Shown here piece by piece: positions 25,249 to 34,615 of a stretch of DNA of 64,000 nt; within the stretch, counting starts at the first letter, position 1; each line of letters starts with the position of its first letter. The notes below the pieces were generated by a model that ran no database searches, was not told the DNA's origin, and saw only the letters and a program-made list of their open reading frames with translations. This stretch comes from JAHDHW01 sp963793295 (GTDB taxonomy: Bacteria > Bacteroidota > Bacteroidia > Chitinophagales > Saprospiraceae): positions 1-64,000 of the forward strand of contig CAWBZX010000026.1 in the NCBI GenBank assembly GCA_963793295.1, written 5' to 3'. Both the position numbers and the translations under genes were made by a program.

Positions 25249-27159
25249 ATGAAGTTAGACGCAAAAATTCCAGAAGGAAGGCTTGAAGACAAATGGCGTA
25301 ACTATCAGGTGAAATCACAGTTGATTAATCCTGCCAATAAAAAGAAACTAAACATTATTGTAGTGGGCTCAGGTCTTTCCGGTGCCGGAGCGGCTGCGAC
25401 ATTAGCGGAATTAGGCTATGACGTAAAATGTTTTTGCTATCAAGATTCTGCAAGACGAGCACATTCGGTGGCAGCACAAGGTGGAATTAATGCAGCCAAG
25501 AACTACCAACATGATGGGGATAGCGTTTATCGTATGTTTTACGATACGCTGAAAGGCGGTGATTTTAGGTCTCGTGAGGCCAATACTTATAGACTTGCTG
25601 AACTTTCGGCTCCCCTTATTGATCATTATGTGCAACAAGGCGTACCCTTCGCCAGGGAATACGGTGGTACTTTGGTCAACCGAAGTTTTGGTGGCGTGCA
25701 GGTACAGCGTACTTTTTATGCAAGGGGCCAAACCGGACAACAGTTGTTAATGGCTGCCTACTCGCAATTGTATAAAATGGTGCGGGCTAAAAAGGTGGTC
25801 ATGTATCCACGTAATGAAATGTTGGACTTGGTCGTAATCGATGGTAAAGCTAAAGGGATTATCGTTCGCGATTTGGTTACGGGCGAGCTCAAGCGCTATG
25901 CTGCCGATGCCGTAGTTTTAGCTACAGGTGGTTATTCAAGGGTTTTTAGACTATCTACACTTGCTATAGGCTGTAATGGAAGTGCTTTGTGGAAAGCACA
26001 CAAGAAAGGAGCTTTTTTTGCTGCCCCAAGTTTTACTCAGATACACCCTACGGCATTGCCGCAATCCAGTGAAGCGCAATCAAAGCTTACCTTGATGTCG
26101 GAATCACTTCGTAATGATGGCCGCATATGGGTTCCTAAAACAAAGGCAGATACAAGGGATGCCAACGCTATTCCGGAAGAAGAACGCGATTACTACTTGG
26201 AACGGCGATACCCGAGTTTTGGAAATCTTGCTCCAAGAGATATTGCTTCGCGAGCTGCTAAAGAGCGCATAGATGCTGGCTTTGGCATAGGAAGGTTGAA
26301 GAATGCCGTTTACCTTGATTTTAAACACGCTATTGGAAAATTTGGGTTAGAAACCATAAAAGATAGGTATGGCAATTTGTTTACCATGTACAAGAAGATC
26401 ACTGGAATCGATGCCTATAAACAACCAATGAAGATTTCTCCTGCCGCACATTTCTCAATGGGCGGGCTTTGGGTAGACTATGAATTGATGACTACAATTC
26501 CTGGATTATATGCCGTTGGAGAATGTAATTTCTCCGACCATGGGGCTAATCGTTTAGGAGCAAATTCGTTATTGCAAGCTAGCGTCGATGGATACTTCAT
26601 TTTACCAAACACAATTAATAATTATTTGGCTTCCGAAATAAAAGCGGATCACCCTACAATTGACCATCCTGAATTTGAAAAAACGGAAAAAATAGTCCAA
26701 TCTAATATAGACAGAATCATTGCAATAAACGGTACGCAAACCGTGGATCATTTTCACAGAGAATTGGGCAAGGTTATGTGGCAAGAATGCGCCATGAGCC
26801 GAAATAAATTTGGATTGGAAAAGGCTATTGAGCTAATAAAGGAACTTCGTGAAGAGTTCTGGAGCGATGTGAAGGTTACCGGAAACAGTAATGAACTAAA
26901 CACTGAACTTGAAAAAGCTTTGCGATTAGCAGATTTCATAGAGCTTGGTCTATTAATGTGTATTGATGCCTTTGAGCGGGATGAATCTTGTGGTGCGCAT
27001 TTTAGGGAAGAATTTCAGACCGAAGACGGTGAAGCGGTCCGTGTAGATAAAGACTATTCCTATGTATCAGCCTGGGAATATAACAATGGCAACTTTAAGC
27101 TGCACAAAGAAGCATTAGAATTTGAATTTGTAAAACCATCTGTTCGCAGTTATAAATGA
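25249..27159 (+). CDS. sdhA: Succinate dehydrogenase/fumarate reductase flavoprotein subunit
   Basis: A 636-residue protein with an N-terminal FAD-binding Rossmann motif (IIVVGSGLSGAGAAATLAEL), the flavinylation region HSVAAQGGINAA (His near residue 78 attaches FAD), the substrate-site stretch GGDFRSREANTY and the late GECNFSDHGANRLGANSL block with the capping-domain Arg/His residues. It oxidises succinate to fumarate (TCA cycle) or works in reverse with menaquinol. Length fits the Bacteroidota type. It is co-transcribed with sdhC and sdhB and has no disruption, in contrast to the debris on both sides of the operon. Confidence 0.95.
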   Translation: MKLDAKIPEGRLEDKWRNYQVKSQLINPANKKKLNIIVVGSGLSGAGAAATLAELGYDVKCFCYQDSARRAHSVAAQGGINAAKNYQHDGDSVYRMFYDTLKGGDFRSREANTYRLAELSAPLIDHYVQQGVPFAREYGGTLVNRSFGGVQVQRTFYARGQTGQQLLMAAYSQLYKMVRAKKVVMYPRNEMLDLVVIDGKAKGIIVRDLVTGELKRYAADAVVLATGGYSRVFRLSTLAIGCNGSALWKAHKKGAFFAAPSFTQIHPTALPQSSEAQSKLTLMSESLRNDGRIWVPKTKADTRDANAIPEEERDYYLERRYPSFGNLAPRDIASRAAKERIDAGFGIGRLKNAVYLDFKHAIGKFGLETIKDRYGNLFTMYKKITGIDAYKQPMKISPAAHFSMGGLWVDYELMTTIPGLYAVGECNFSDHGANRLGANSLLQASVDGYFILPNTINNYLASEIKADHPTIDHPEFEKTEKIVQSNIDRIIAINGTQTVDHFHRELGKVMWQECAMSRNKFGLEKAIELIKELREEFWSDVKVTGNSNELNTELEKALRLADFIELGLLMCIDAFERDESCGAHFREEFQTEDGEAVRVDKDYSYVSAWEYNNGNFKLHKEALEFEFVKPSVRSYK

Positions 27160-27165
27160 TAGGAT

Positions 27166-27909
27166 ATGAAAATTACGTTTAAGATTTGGAGACAAGAAGG
27201 CCCTATGGATAAGGGTGCTCTAAGAGATTATGAAGTGGATGGTTTGACGGAGGACATGTCCTTTCTGGAAGCCTTAGATCACCTCAATGAATTACTGGTT
27301 TTAAAGGACGAAAAGGTGATCGCTTATGAATATGATTGTAGAGAAGGAATTTGCGGCCAATGCGGCGTCTTCATAAATGGCCGAGCCCATGGACCTCATG
27401 ATAATATGACTACCTGTCAATTGCATATGCGCAGTTTTAATGATGGTGATACTGTTGTCGTGGAGCCATGGCGAGCTGCCTCCTTCCCCATAATCAAGGA
27501 CCTTATTGTAGATCGCTCGGCTTTTGACCGCATCATAGAAAGTGGCGCTTTTATTAGTGCCAAAACCGGTACAGCGCCAGAGGCAAACGCCATACTTATA
27601 CCTAAAGAGGTCTCCGATAGAGCAATGGACGCCGCGGCTTGTATAGGTTGCGGTGCTTGTGTGGCCACTTGTAAAAATTCTTCCGCAGCACTTTTTACGT
27701 CCGCCAAGATCAACCATCTAAATAGTTTACCACAAGGTAAAGCTGAAGAGCATAAACGGGCTGAGGGAATGACCTATCAAATGGTAATCGAAGGTTTTGG
27801 AAGCTGCACTTTTACCGGAGCTTGCGAAGTAGAATGTCCTGAAGGGATTTCAATCATAAATATTGCAGAAATGAATGCGAGGATCATTAAGGCAAAAGTC
27901 TTTGGTTAG
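27166..27909 (+). CDS. sdhB: Succinate dehydrogenase/fumarate reductase iron-sulfur subunit
   Basis: A 247-residue protein with the plant-type [2Fe-2S] motif (DCREGICGQCGVFINGRAHG, then CQ), a [4Fe-4S] motif (CIGCGACVATCKNSS) and the third cluster region (CTFTGACEVECPEGISII). It carries electrons from the SdhA flavin to the cytochrome b anchor. It starts six bases after sdhA, the last gene of the operon. No clear terminator follows; the next 230 bases are AT-rich. Confidence 0.95.
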   Translation: MKITFKIWRQEGPMDKGALRDYEVDGLTEDMSFLEALDHLNELLVLKDEKVIAYEYDCREGICGQCGVFINGRAHGPHDNMTTCQLHMRSFNDGDTVVVEPWRAASFPIIKDLIVDRSAFDRIIESGAFISAKTGTAPEANAILIPKEVSDRAMDAAACIGCGACVATCKNSSAALFTSAKINHLNSLPQGKAEEHKRAEGMTYQMVIEGFGSCTFTGACEVECPEGISIINIAEMNARIIKAKVFG

Positions 27910-28097
27910 AACAGCGAGCAAATTAATGCTAAGGAATAGGATAAAAATAAATTCACATTCTTTAAAATACAATTCATTGGCAGCCAGTGGCTTATTTGAA
28001 TTTGCATTTGTTTTTGAATTTTCCCTAATGAAAAGTTCTTGGTAAAATTTGCAAAAAAATGGTTATTGGTTCTTATAATTTTACTAATTTGTAAAGC

Positions 28098-28126
28098 ATT
28101 TAACCGTGTAAGTTACACGGTTAAAT
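28098..28126. promoter_or_regulatory. Perfect 14-base inverted repeat
   Basis: ATTTAACCGTGTAA (28098-28111) and TTACACGGTTAAAT (28113-28126) are perfect complements separated by one G. The single-base spacing favours a dimeric protein-binding site or cruciform over a terminator. It lies just upstream of a transposase fragment, so it may also be an element end. Confidence 0.55.
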
Positions 28127-28170
28127 TTGCAATCAGCCAACATACAACAGTGTGGATATGCACAAGCGGA

Positions 28171-28281
28171 GAAGGCTTGTTTGATGAAGAAAAAGTGAAC
28201 GCAGATGGTTCAAAATACCGTGCACAGAATAGCAAAAAGAACAACTACAATGAAAAGAAAGTAGATCAGCACCTGGATGCT
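28171..28281 (+). pseudogene. IS1182-like transposase fragment
   Basis: About 37 codons (EGLFDEEKVNADGSKYRAQN, SKKNNYNEKKVDQHLD) match the region of IS1182-family transposases where a catalytic Asp is followed by a Lys/Asn-rich NSKKNNYNxKK stretch. The upstream part and the rest of the transposase are absent. The sequence runs straight into the amidohydrolase fragment at about 28282. Confidence 0.55.
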
Positions 28282-28645
28282 TGGAGCAACATTGTCCGTA
28301 CCAAAGAGGAATCTATCAGGATACTTGTTGACGATATAAGCCATATTATTCAACGACTTTTCATTGGCTATCACATATTTCGCTACCTCGTCCCAGGAAA
28401 CATTGAAGTACATCTGGTCATAAGCCGGATCTGACAATATTTGTTCAGCCATTGTCAGTATATCTTCGATAGGTTTAATAATCATTCCTACGTCCATGTA
28501 TGCCCAAATAATTGTAGTTTCAGGATGGCGTTTTATAAGATCTTTCATACCGTCAATATAATTGGGCTTGCCGGGTTTAGGAAATGGATTGTCAATATTA
28601 TTATGGATAAGTGCAATCAAACCGGTTTCAAAAAATAACAACTTG
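28282..28645 (-). pseudogene. Amidohydrolase (Amidohydro_2) fragment
   Basis: On the minus strand about 120 codons read ETGLIALIHNNIDNPFPKPG, then KRHPETTIIWAYMDVGM, DPAYDQMYFNVSWDEVAKY and NKYPDRFLFGTDNVAP. This is the C-terminal half of a metal-dependent hydrolase TIM barrel, with the late Asp of FGTD that binds metal. Both ends are cut: the right side fades into non-coding sequence near 28645, and the left side joins the IS1182-like fragment. The open frame is longer, but its first and last residues do not belong to the family. Confidence 0.65.
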
Positions 28646-28918
28646 AGATGTGTCAAATAAATCACAAGGTATTTGTATAAGGGTTTGATCAAATGAAGAT
28701 TATATTAAACTACACCGATTTGATTAAATATTAGTTGATTGAACCCTTGTTTTGGGCTTCGTAACTAAAGGAAAAACGTTTTTTGGTTCTTAACTTGTAT
28801 GGATTTTACATCCAAGTTCGTCAACAATTACTGTTTAATTGGTCTTGAAGTTTTAGCGAATTGAGCATATAAGAGCATTTTCTGTGTTGGAATGATTTGG
28901 TGACTCATAAATGCAAAG

Positions 28919-28997
28919 TTAATTATTTCAATAATGCTTCTGTTTTCCAATGAAATAATTAATTCAATTTATCAAAAACTGATAAATGTCAGTTTTT
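28919..28997. promoter_or_regulatory. Two inverted repeats upstream of citrate synthase
   Basis: TTAATTATTTCA (28919-28930) pairs perfectly with TGAAATAATTAA (28951-28962). Then AAAAACTGA (28974-28982) pairs with TCAGTTTTT (28989-28997) around a six-base loop. The second, followed by a T run, could end transcription from the left; together they may be a leader structure or operator. The gap 28700-29042 contains no other feature I can see. Confidence 0.45.
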
Positions 28998-29042
28998 TAA
29001 ATTTATCTAAATCGTAAATTTAAAGCAATAAAATAAAATATT

Positions 29043-30371
29043 ATGGGAGCTTTAAAGGAAAAATTATTTAAAAAAATTCAAGATCATCGAATTAGAACTG
29101 CTACGTTAGTAAAGGAATATGGGGATAAAGTTATTGATCAAGTAACTGTGGCACAAGTTCTTGGTGGAATGCGAGGTATTAAAAGTTTAGTAACTGATAT
29201 TTCTTATTTAGACCCTTATGAAGGGATTCGATATAGAGGATTTACACTTCCTGAAGTACTGTCTTTACTTCCAAAACCAGAAGGTGCTGAGATGCCATAT
29301 GTAGAAGGGTTATTTCATTTATTGTTGACTGGAGAAATGCCTTCTCATCAGGAAGTTGAAGAATTAATGGTCACTTTTAGGAATCGGCGTATTGTGCCTC
29401 GCTATGTTTGGGATGTTATTGATGCATTCCCAAGTGAAAGTCATCCTATGGCAATTTTATCTGCTGCAGTAATGAGTTTGGAAAGAGAATCCCATTTCAA
29501 CATTAAGTATAAAAAAGGGATGAGTAAAATGGATTATTGGGATGCTACTTATGAAGATTCTATTAACCTGATTGCTAAAATGCCGTTGATAGGAGCTTAT
29601 ATTTATAATAAATTATACAGGCCTGAAAAGGGACATAAAAATCCAAATCCATCACTTGATTTAGGAGGAAATTTTGCATATATGATGGGTAAAGATACAC
29701 CATATGATGATGTGTCCCGTATGTATTTTATTATCCATGCTGATCACGAAAGTGGTAATGTAAGTGCACATACAGGGCACTTAGTTGCCAGTTCATTGTC
29801 AGATGTTTACTATTCAATTTCTGCTATGATTAATGGTCTGGCAGGACCTTTACATGGCCTGGCGAATCAAGAAGTATTGCGTTGGCTGCAAGGATTAAAG
29901 GTTCAAATGGGAGGCAAAATACCTTCTGAAGAAGAAATGAAAAAATATGTTTGGGATACACTAAACAGTGGTCAGGTAATTCCGGGGTACGGACATGCTG
30001 TTCTTAGAAAAACAGATCCTAGATATACGGTTCAAAGAGAATTCTGTTTGAAACATATGCCGGATGACGATTTGTTTAAATATGTCGATGCACTTTATAA
30101 AGTTGTTCCTGACATATTAAGCGAACACGGAAAGGCTAAAAACCCATGGCCAAATGTAGATGCTCAATCAGGGGTTGTTCAATGGCATTACGGAGTAAAA
30201 GAATATGATTTCTATACCGTTCTATTTGCTATTGGAAGATCATTTGGAGTACTTTCAAACATTATTTGGGACAGAGCTCTTGGTTATCCTCTCGAGCGTC
30301 CAAAATCGGTGACAACTGATATGTTGGAAAAAATGGTTGGATTAAAAAAAGAACGGATTGAAATGGCATAA
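29043..30371 (+). CDS. gltA: Citrate synthase, mitochondrial (eukaryotic) type
   Basis: A 442-residue protein catalysing oxaloacetate plus acetyl-CoA to citrate, entry step of the TCA cycle. It matches the mitochondrial-type family rather than the E. coli hexameric type: an early VLGGMRGIKSLVTDISYLDP, the first catalytic His in HADHESGNVSAHTGHLVASS, the second in PGYGHAVLRKTDPRYTVQRE, and the later Asp with DFYTVLFAIGRSFGVLSNII. Length is also that of the mature mitochondrial enzyme. It stands alone between a structured leader and a terminator. Such citrate synthases occur in several Bacteroidota. Confidence 0.95.
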   Translation: MGALKEKLFKKIQDHRIRTATLVKEYGDKVIDQVTVAQVLGGMRGIKSLVTDISYLDPYEGIRYRGFTLPEVLSLLPKPEGAEMPYVEGLFHLLLTGEMPSHQEVEELMVTFRNRRIVPRYVWDVIDAFPSESHPMAILSAAVMSLERESHFNIKYKKGMSKMDYWDATYEDSINLIAKMPLIGAYIYNKLYRPEKGHKNPNPSLDLGGNFAYMMGKDTPYDDVSRMYFIIHADHESGNVSAHTGHLVASSLSDVYYSISAMINGLAGPLHGLANQEVLRWLQGLKVQMGGKIPSEEEMKKYVWDTLNSGQVIPGYGHAVLRKTDPRYTVQREFCLKHMPDDDLFKYVDALYKVVPDILSEHGKAKNPWPNVDAQSGVVQWHYGVKEYDFYTVLFAIGRSFGVLSNIIWDRALGYPLERPKSVTTDMLEKMVGLKKERIEMA

Positions 30372-30411
30372 CAGTTATTAAAATTAGGTTTTATATTAAG
30401 CTGATTGCAGA

Positions 30412-30442
30412 ATAAAAAATCGGAGAAAACCCCGACTTTTTT
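30412..30442 (+). terminator. Rho-independent terminator of citrate synthase
   Basis: A-run, TCGG, an eight-base loop, CCGA, C, then six T residues. The short GC stem is extended by A-T pairs with one mismatch. It starts 41 bases after the gltA stop. Confidence 0.6.
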
Positions 30443-31027
30443 CACTTCGTAACAATTAATGCATTTGTTGGAAATGAATGCTTCAATTCCTTCAAATACT
30501 CCTTATCTTCAGGTGCATTGACAATTACAGCTTCAATAATATTATTTTCATTAACTACTATGGGGCTACTTATTGTTTTTATAATTGAAAAACAATTCAA
30601 TGCAAAATGCTAATTGTGATTGGTTGTAGCCTTCAAATAGTATATTTAAGGAAAGAACAAAAAAAGTTATAAGTTAATATAAGTTAAATTAACAAGATAA
30701 TTGCAGCATTAAGGTTTGTAAATTTATCTTATATAAAAAAAAGTAGAAAATTTACTTTCAAAGATTACTTACAGCATAGATGTATTCCTATAAAGTTAGA
30801 TTTTAGGTCCAGAAGCAAAGTTTTGATAATTATAATTATCTTACTAAAACAATATTTGGAAGATAGCCTTTGATACAGCTAGTTTTCTTTGTTTGTCAAA
30901 TAATTTAAAACAAAATTACACCACATATAATCAACATTGAAGATAAGTTATTTACTATCAATTCATTATGTTGATTAAATACTTTCTGTATCGAAAATAA
31001 CAGCTGCAAAGGAAATATAATCAACAC
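30442..31027. other. Intergenic region with a possible short minus-strand remnant
   Basis: Between 30442 and about 30600 the minus strand reads, without a start codon, KTISSPIVVNENNIIEAVIV, NAPEDKEYLKELKHSFP, TNALIVTK and a stop. It looks protein-like but is not recognised. The rest (30600-31027) is AT-rich, with stops in all frames, and I see nothing in it. Confidence 0.3.
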
Positions 31028-32143
31028 TCAACTTATACTCACCATATTAGAATCATTATCTTTAATAATTCTATCGATCTCATCTGAAAAGTATTTCGCA
31101 ATACTTGCCTGATTCTGTAATGCATCTGCCCATTCTGCATCGTTGAAGTTCTTGGGTTGTGAAGTCGAGCCGATCTGAATAATGTTTTCATCGTTGATGT
31201 AATTGGCAGGACCCGTATAATTGAAGCTTCCTGCAATAACTACTTTGTCATCTATGACCATTAGTTTGTGATGGAGTTTCCCGATGGTTGAATGATTAAA
31301 TCGCCCTGCCTGGAATAACTGAATATTTTCCTGACCAATTAAATGGTGCTTTGCGGCCCATTTTTGATTAGATTGTGACCTGTCCATAACTCCCTTGATG
31401 GAAATACCACTTTTTGCTAAAACTTTCATGGTGTCGTCAATTCCAGATGATTCGGCAAAAGTAAATATCGCGAACTTTATACTTTGCTTTGCCTTCAGCA
31501 TTTGTTTCATAATGACCATCTCAGGAGCATGATCCGGTGCAAATAAGACCGTTGTAGGAACATTGCCTGTATCGAAAGTCTTTGGCGCTTTAAAATCGTA
31601 ATTGCTTTGCTTTCCAAAACGCCCTGACTGGATCTCATCAAACTCAATCTGGTATTGTTTTGCGATATAATGATTATTGATGACAATGACATGATTAAAG
31701 TTTTTTGTGACGCCTGTAACGGTAAAATTAGTGGAGCCGGTTAAAACTTGTTTTTTATCCCGGATGATAAACTTTTGGTGAAATATCTCCGGATTAAAAT
31801 CTACATGCAGGGATATTCCGGCTCTTAACATTTGCGAAAGTAACTCCCGGTTGATTTCGTGTGAATCCCCAGTGTTTGGTTGCGTTACATCAATTGATGA
31901 CAATCCCTCCTTACTACTTGGCAACATATAACTTTGTTCCAAAACAACCCTTATTTTGACCCCCTTTCGATGAGCCCCGACAATCGCCTGAGCAATGACT
32001 GGATGATCGATCTCTTGTACCGCGATATCCAAAGAACTTTCCGCGCTGCCAATGAAAGAAGTAATTACATCCAACAAGTCATCCGGTGCACCTAATTGTG
32101 TCGGTCCACAGTAAACGCTAATTTTGTTCAGGTCAAGTGCCAT
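31028..32143 (-). CDS. Phospholipase D-like domain protein
   Basis: A 371-residue protein with two HKD motifs, the active-site pair of the PLD superfamily: HQKFIIRDKKQVLTGSTNFT (near residue 121) and HHKLMVIDDKVVIAGSFNYT (near 285). Each HxKx4D is followed by the usual GSxNxT strand. Members hydrolyse phosphodiester bonds in lipids or nucleic acids, or transfer phosphatidyl groups. The lack of a signal peptide and the compact length suggest a cytosolic PLD-like nuclease or hydrolase, but the substrate cannot be read. A Ser/Asp-rich middle (DVTQPNTGDSHEINRE) is unusual. Monocistronic. Confidence 0.85.
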   Translation of the reverse strand: MALDLNKISVYCGPTQLGAPDDLLDVITSFIGSAESSLDIAVQEIDHPVIAQAIVGAHRKGVKIRVVLEQSYMLPSSKEGLSSIDVTQPNTGDSHEINRELLSQMLRAGISLHVDFNPEIFHQKFIIRDKKQVLTGSTNFTVTGVTKNFNHVIVINNHYIAKQYQIEFDEIQSGRFGKQSNYDFKAPKTFDTGNVPTTVLFAPDHAPEMVIMKQMLKAKQSIKFAIFTFAESSGIDDTMKVLAKSGISIKGVMDRSQSNQKWAAKHHLIGQENIQLFQAGRFNHSTIGKLHHKLMVIDDKVVIAGSFNYTGPANYINDENIIQIGSTSQPKNFNDAEWADALQNQASIAKYFSDEIDRIIKDNDSNMVSIS

Positions 32144-32634
32144 GTTTTATTATTTTATTAAAACGAAGAATGATAACAAACTCTCTCACAGGAAGGAATT
32201 CTTCCAAATGTAGAAAAATTATCCAACTAAGTTGTTTAAGCATATCTCCAAACAAAGTTGCAAAAATTGAAAAAAACGTCAAAATTTACTTCGCTTTGCC
32301 AATACTGGCAGGTACAATAATCAACGACCTATTATCTTTACCTGCACGGATTGCGATGAGTCTTTTATTTCCAGCTCTTGTGCCAATGATACTGATTCTA
32401 CAACAATTAGGTTATTTAAAACGAAATCATTCACAGAGCAGAAAGCAACAACAGGAATATATTTTTTGATGCCCATATATTGGCCAATCATTTTAATGAC
32501 CTTAATGATTATAGTTTCAAGAATACTCGCTACGGGAATCAGCATTAAATTATTATCTTCAATCCTAAAAATTAACCTCGGTTCTGTCAGGTTGGTGGTT
32601 TATTACAATCTTTTTACATTTTTAAAACAAACAT
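32144..32634. other. Intergenic region, no confident gene
   Basis: Overlapping weak ORFs exist on both strands (+ 32137-32469 and 32466-32675; - 32321-32545). The first encodes a possible hydrophobic segment (LPILAGTIINDLLSL, LLFPALVPMILILQQLGYL), which could be a remnant of a small membrane protein. None has support beyond openness. The region should contain promoters for the divergent PLD and epimerase genes. Confidence 0.3.
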
Positions 32635-33567
32635 ATGCAAACAATATTAGGCGCAGGAGGTATTATTGGGATTGAACTGGCAAAAGCACTTCCAGCTTTC
32701 ACAAGCAACATCAGGCTGGTCAGTCGTAATCCTAAAAAAGTGAATGATAATGATGAACTTTTATCGGCGGATTTGTTAGATGCCAATGCGGTCAACAAAG
32801 CAGTTAAAGGTTCCTCCATCGTTTATGTTACCGTAGGTTTTCCCTATAGTCTGAAGGTTTGGAAAAAAAACTGGCCACCATTTATCTCCAATGTGATTCG
32901 GGCTTGTATCGAATATAACTGCAAACTGGTGTTCTTTGACAATATCTACATGTATGATCCGAACTATTTGGATGGGATGACAGAAGAAACGCCGATAAAT
33001 CCTCCAAGTAAAAAAGGGCAGGTGAGAGCCGAAATAGTAAAAATGATTATGGACAAAGTAAAGGCTGGTGAACTAACCGCTTTAATCGCTCGTTCAGCGG
33101 ATTTTTACGGGCCAAATATTCGAAACACCAGTATGCTCACAGAAACTGTTTTTAACCCATTAAGTAATGGAAAGAAAGCAAACTGGATGGGACCGGTCCA
33201 TTTTAAGCACGCTTTCACCTATACACCAGATGCCGGAAAAGCAACTGCTTTGCTGGGCAATACATCAGACGCTTACAACCAGGTTTGGCATTTACCTACG
33301 GCAGAAAATCCACCAACAGGTAAAGAATGGATAGAAACTATCGGAAAAGAAATGGGTGTTAAAGCAAGATACCAGGCCTTGTCAAAATTCCTGGTTAGAA
33401 TTATTGGATTATTTGTGCCCATTATGAAAGAAATGGTTGAGATGCTCTATCAATATGATCGTGATTATGATTTCAACAGTAAAAAATTTGAAAGCAGGTT
33501 TGATATGAAACCAACGCCGTATCGCGATGGCATAAAGGAAATCATAAAATCAGACTATCAAAAATAA
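32635..33567 (+). CDS. NAD(P)-dependent epimerase/dehydratase family protein
   Basis: A 310-residue atypical short-chain dehydrogenase-fold protein. The nucleotide-binding glycine motif is at the very start (TILGAGGIIGIELAKAL), followed by LVSRNPKK for cofactor discrimination, VVYVTVGFPYS-like and FFDNIYMYDP strands, and the usual late AFTYTPDAGKATALL. The catalytic YxxxK is not obvious: the corresponding region reads KKGQVRAEIVKMIMD, so it may be a binding or regulatory member, close to NmrA-like or SDR-a5 proteins. The ATG is only three codons before the glycine motif, as expected for the family. No operon partner. Confidence 0.82.
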   Translation: MQTILGAGGIIGIELAKALPAFTSNIRLVSRNPKKVNDNDELLSADLLDANAVNKAVKGSSIVYVTVGFPYSLKVWKKNWPPFISNVIRACIEYNCKLVFFDNIYMYDPNYLDGMTEETPINPPSKKGQVRAEIVKMIMDKVKAGELTALIARSADFYGPNIRNTSMLTETVFNPLSNGKKANWMGPVHFKHAFTYTPDAGKATALLGNTSDAYNQVWHLPTAENPPTGKEWIETIGKEMGVKARYQALSKFLVRIIGLFVPIMKEMVEMLYQYDRDYDFNSKKFESRFDMKPTPYRDGIKEIIKSDYQK

Positions 33568-33783
33568 AGGGTTTATCAGAAAAACAAAGTAAGACATGAA
33601 ACAACAGCAGATGATACGCTAATGAATATGTTTGAGTTCTTCGTTAACAAGCAAGTAATCACAACTTAACATTATTTATGTGATAGATTGTGTCTGAGTA
33701 ATTGATTAAAATCATTGTTCAGAAAAGTGAATAAATAATTAGAATTGCTATTTTTAATTTTTATTAATCAAAAAACCGTACCG

Positions 33784-34311
33784 ATGAAATTCAATTTCCC
33801 TATTCTTTTAATTCTTGCTTTATGCTTTTCATCTTCCCTACAAGCACAGGATGATAAAAAGGCCGATCCTTTTCCCAATATAATAAAGGTAAATCCATTA
33901 AGTCTGGCATTTGGCAATTTCAATGTTACATACGAACGCGCATTAAACCCCTCTTCTTCTATACAGATCAGTGCCAATTATTGGTATAGATTATTAGGAA
34001 CAGAAGTTACAGGTTTTGGATTTCGTGCTGGATACCGGTTCTATATTACAAACAGAGTAAAACCCGCTCCCATCGGGTTTTATGCGGGACCACAAATTTC
34101 TTTTAATTCATTGAAAGAAAAAAGCTCAGAGGAATCCGTAAGCGCCACCGGAGTAGGTTTTATGCTGGGATATCAATGGGTATTTAGAAGCGGGGTTTCA
34201 CTGGATCTTGGTGCAGGACCTATTTACCAGTTTGCCAAAGAAACCACTTCAGGAACCTCTTATCAAGGGTTTTTGCCTAACCTTTCATTCGCGATTGGGT
34301 ATAACTTCTAG
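33784..34311 (+). CDS. Outer-membrane beta-barrel protein (DUF3575-like)
   Basis: A 175-residue protein from the ATG at 33784, which gives a clear signal peptide (MKFNFPILLILALCFSSSLQ then AQD). The preceding in-frame ATG at 33745 would place charged residues before it. Alternating hydrophobic strands follow: NPLSLAFGNFNVTYERAL, SIQISANYWYRLLG, FGFRAGYRFYITN, GFYAGPQISFNS and a C-terminal LSFAIGYNF ending in Phe. This is the signature of a small barrel in the outer membrane. The role is unknown. A strong terminator follows directly. Confidence 0.82.
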   Translation: MKFNFPILLILALCFSSSLQAQDDKKADPFPNIIKVNPLSLAFGNFNVTYERALNPSSSIQISANYWYRLLGTEVTGFGFRAGYRFYITNRVKPAPIGFYAGPQISFNSLKEKSSEESVSATGVGFMLGYQWVFRSGVSLDLGAGPIYQFAKETTSGTSYQGFLPNLSFAIGYNF

Positions 34312-34384
34312 CTAAATCGCAAATTAAACGTGTAGAAATATAGTTTTACCTAATTACAATTTGTAAAACTTCAATTATAGATTG

Positions 34385-34430
34385 ACCTTAATAATCAGAA
34401 AGAACCATGCTGATTATTAAGGTTTTTTTT
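34385..34430 (+). terminator. Strong rho-independent terminator
   Basis: A perfect 14-base stem (ACCTTAATAATCAG with CTGATTATTAAGGT), an 11-base loop and eight T residues, 73 bases after the barrel gene stop. Confidence 0.9.
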
Positions 34431-34615
34431 ATCCGGATCTGCCTTGGTTCTATTTTATCCGTTTTCATTTTCCCAATGGATATATTTTAGCATTGTCATT
34501 TCCAGTTTGTGAGTAAGAAAATTGAAAAGATTGATTTTAATTCTATATAAAACCAGAGATGCAAAACCAAAAAAATCAACCATTATGACTTTACAATAGG
34601 TCTATTTTCAGATTA

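Noticed and set aside
27301..27717. Minus-strand ORFs opposite sdhB.
   Set aside because: Cover the iron-sulfur motifs of sdhB in antisense; no independent support.
32137..32675. Two small + strand ORFs and one - strand ORF between the PLD and epimerase genes.
   Set aside because: Mutually overlapping, no recognisable domain, and poor starts. Kept only as an unassigned region.
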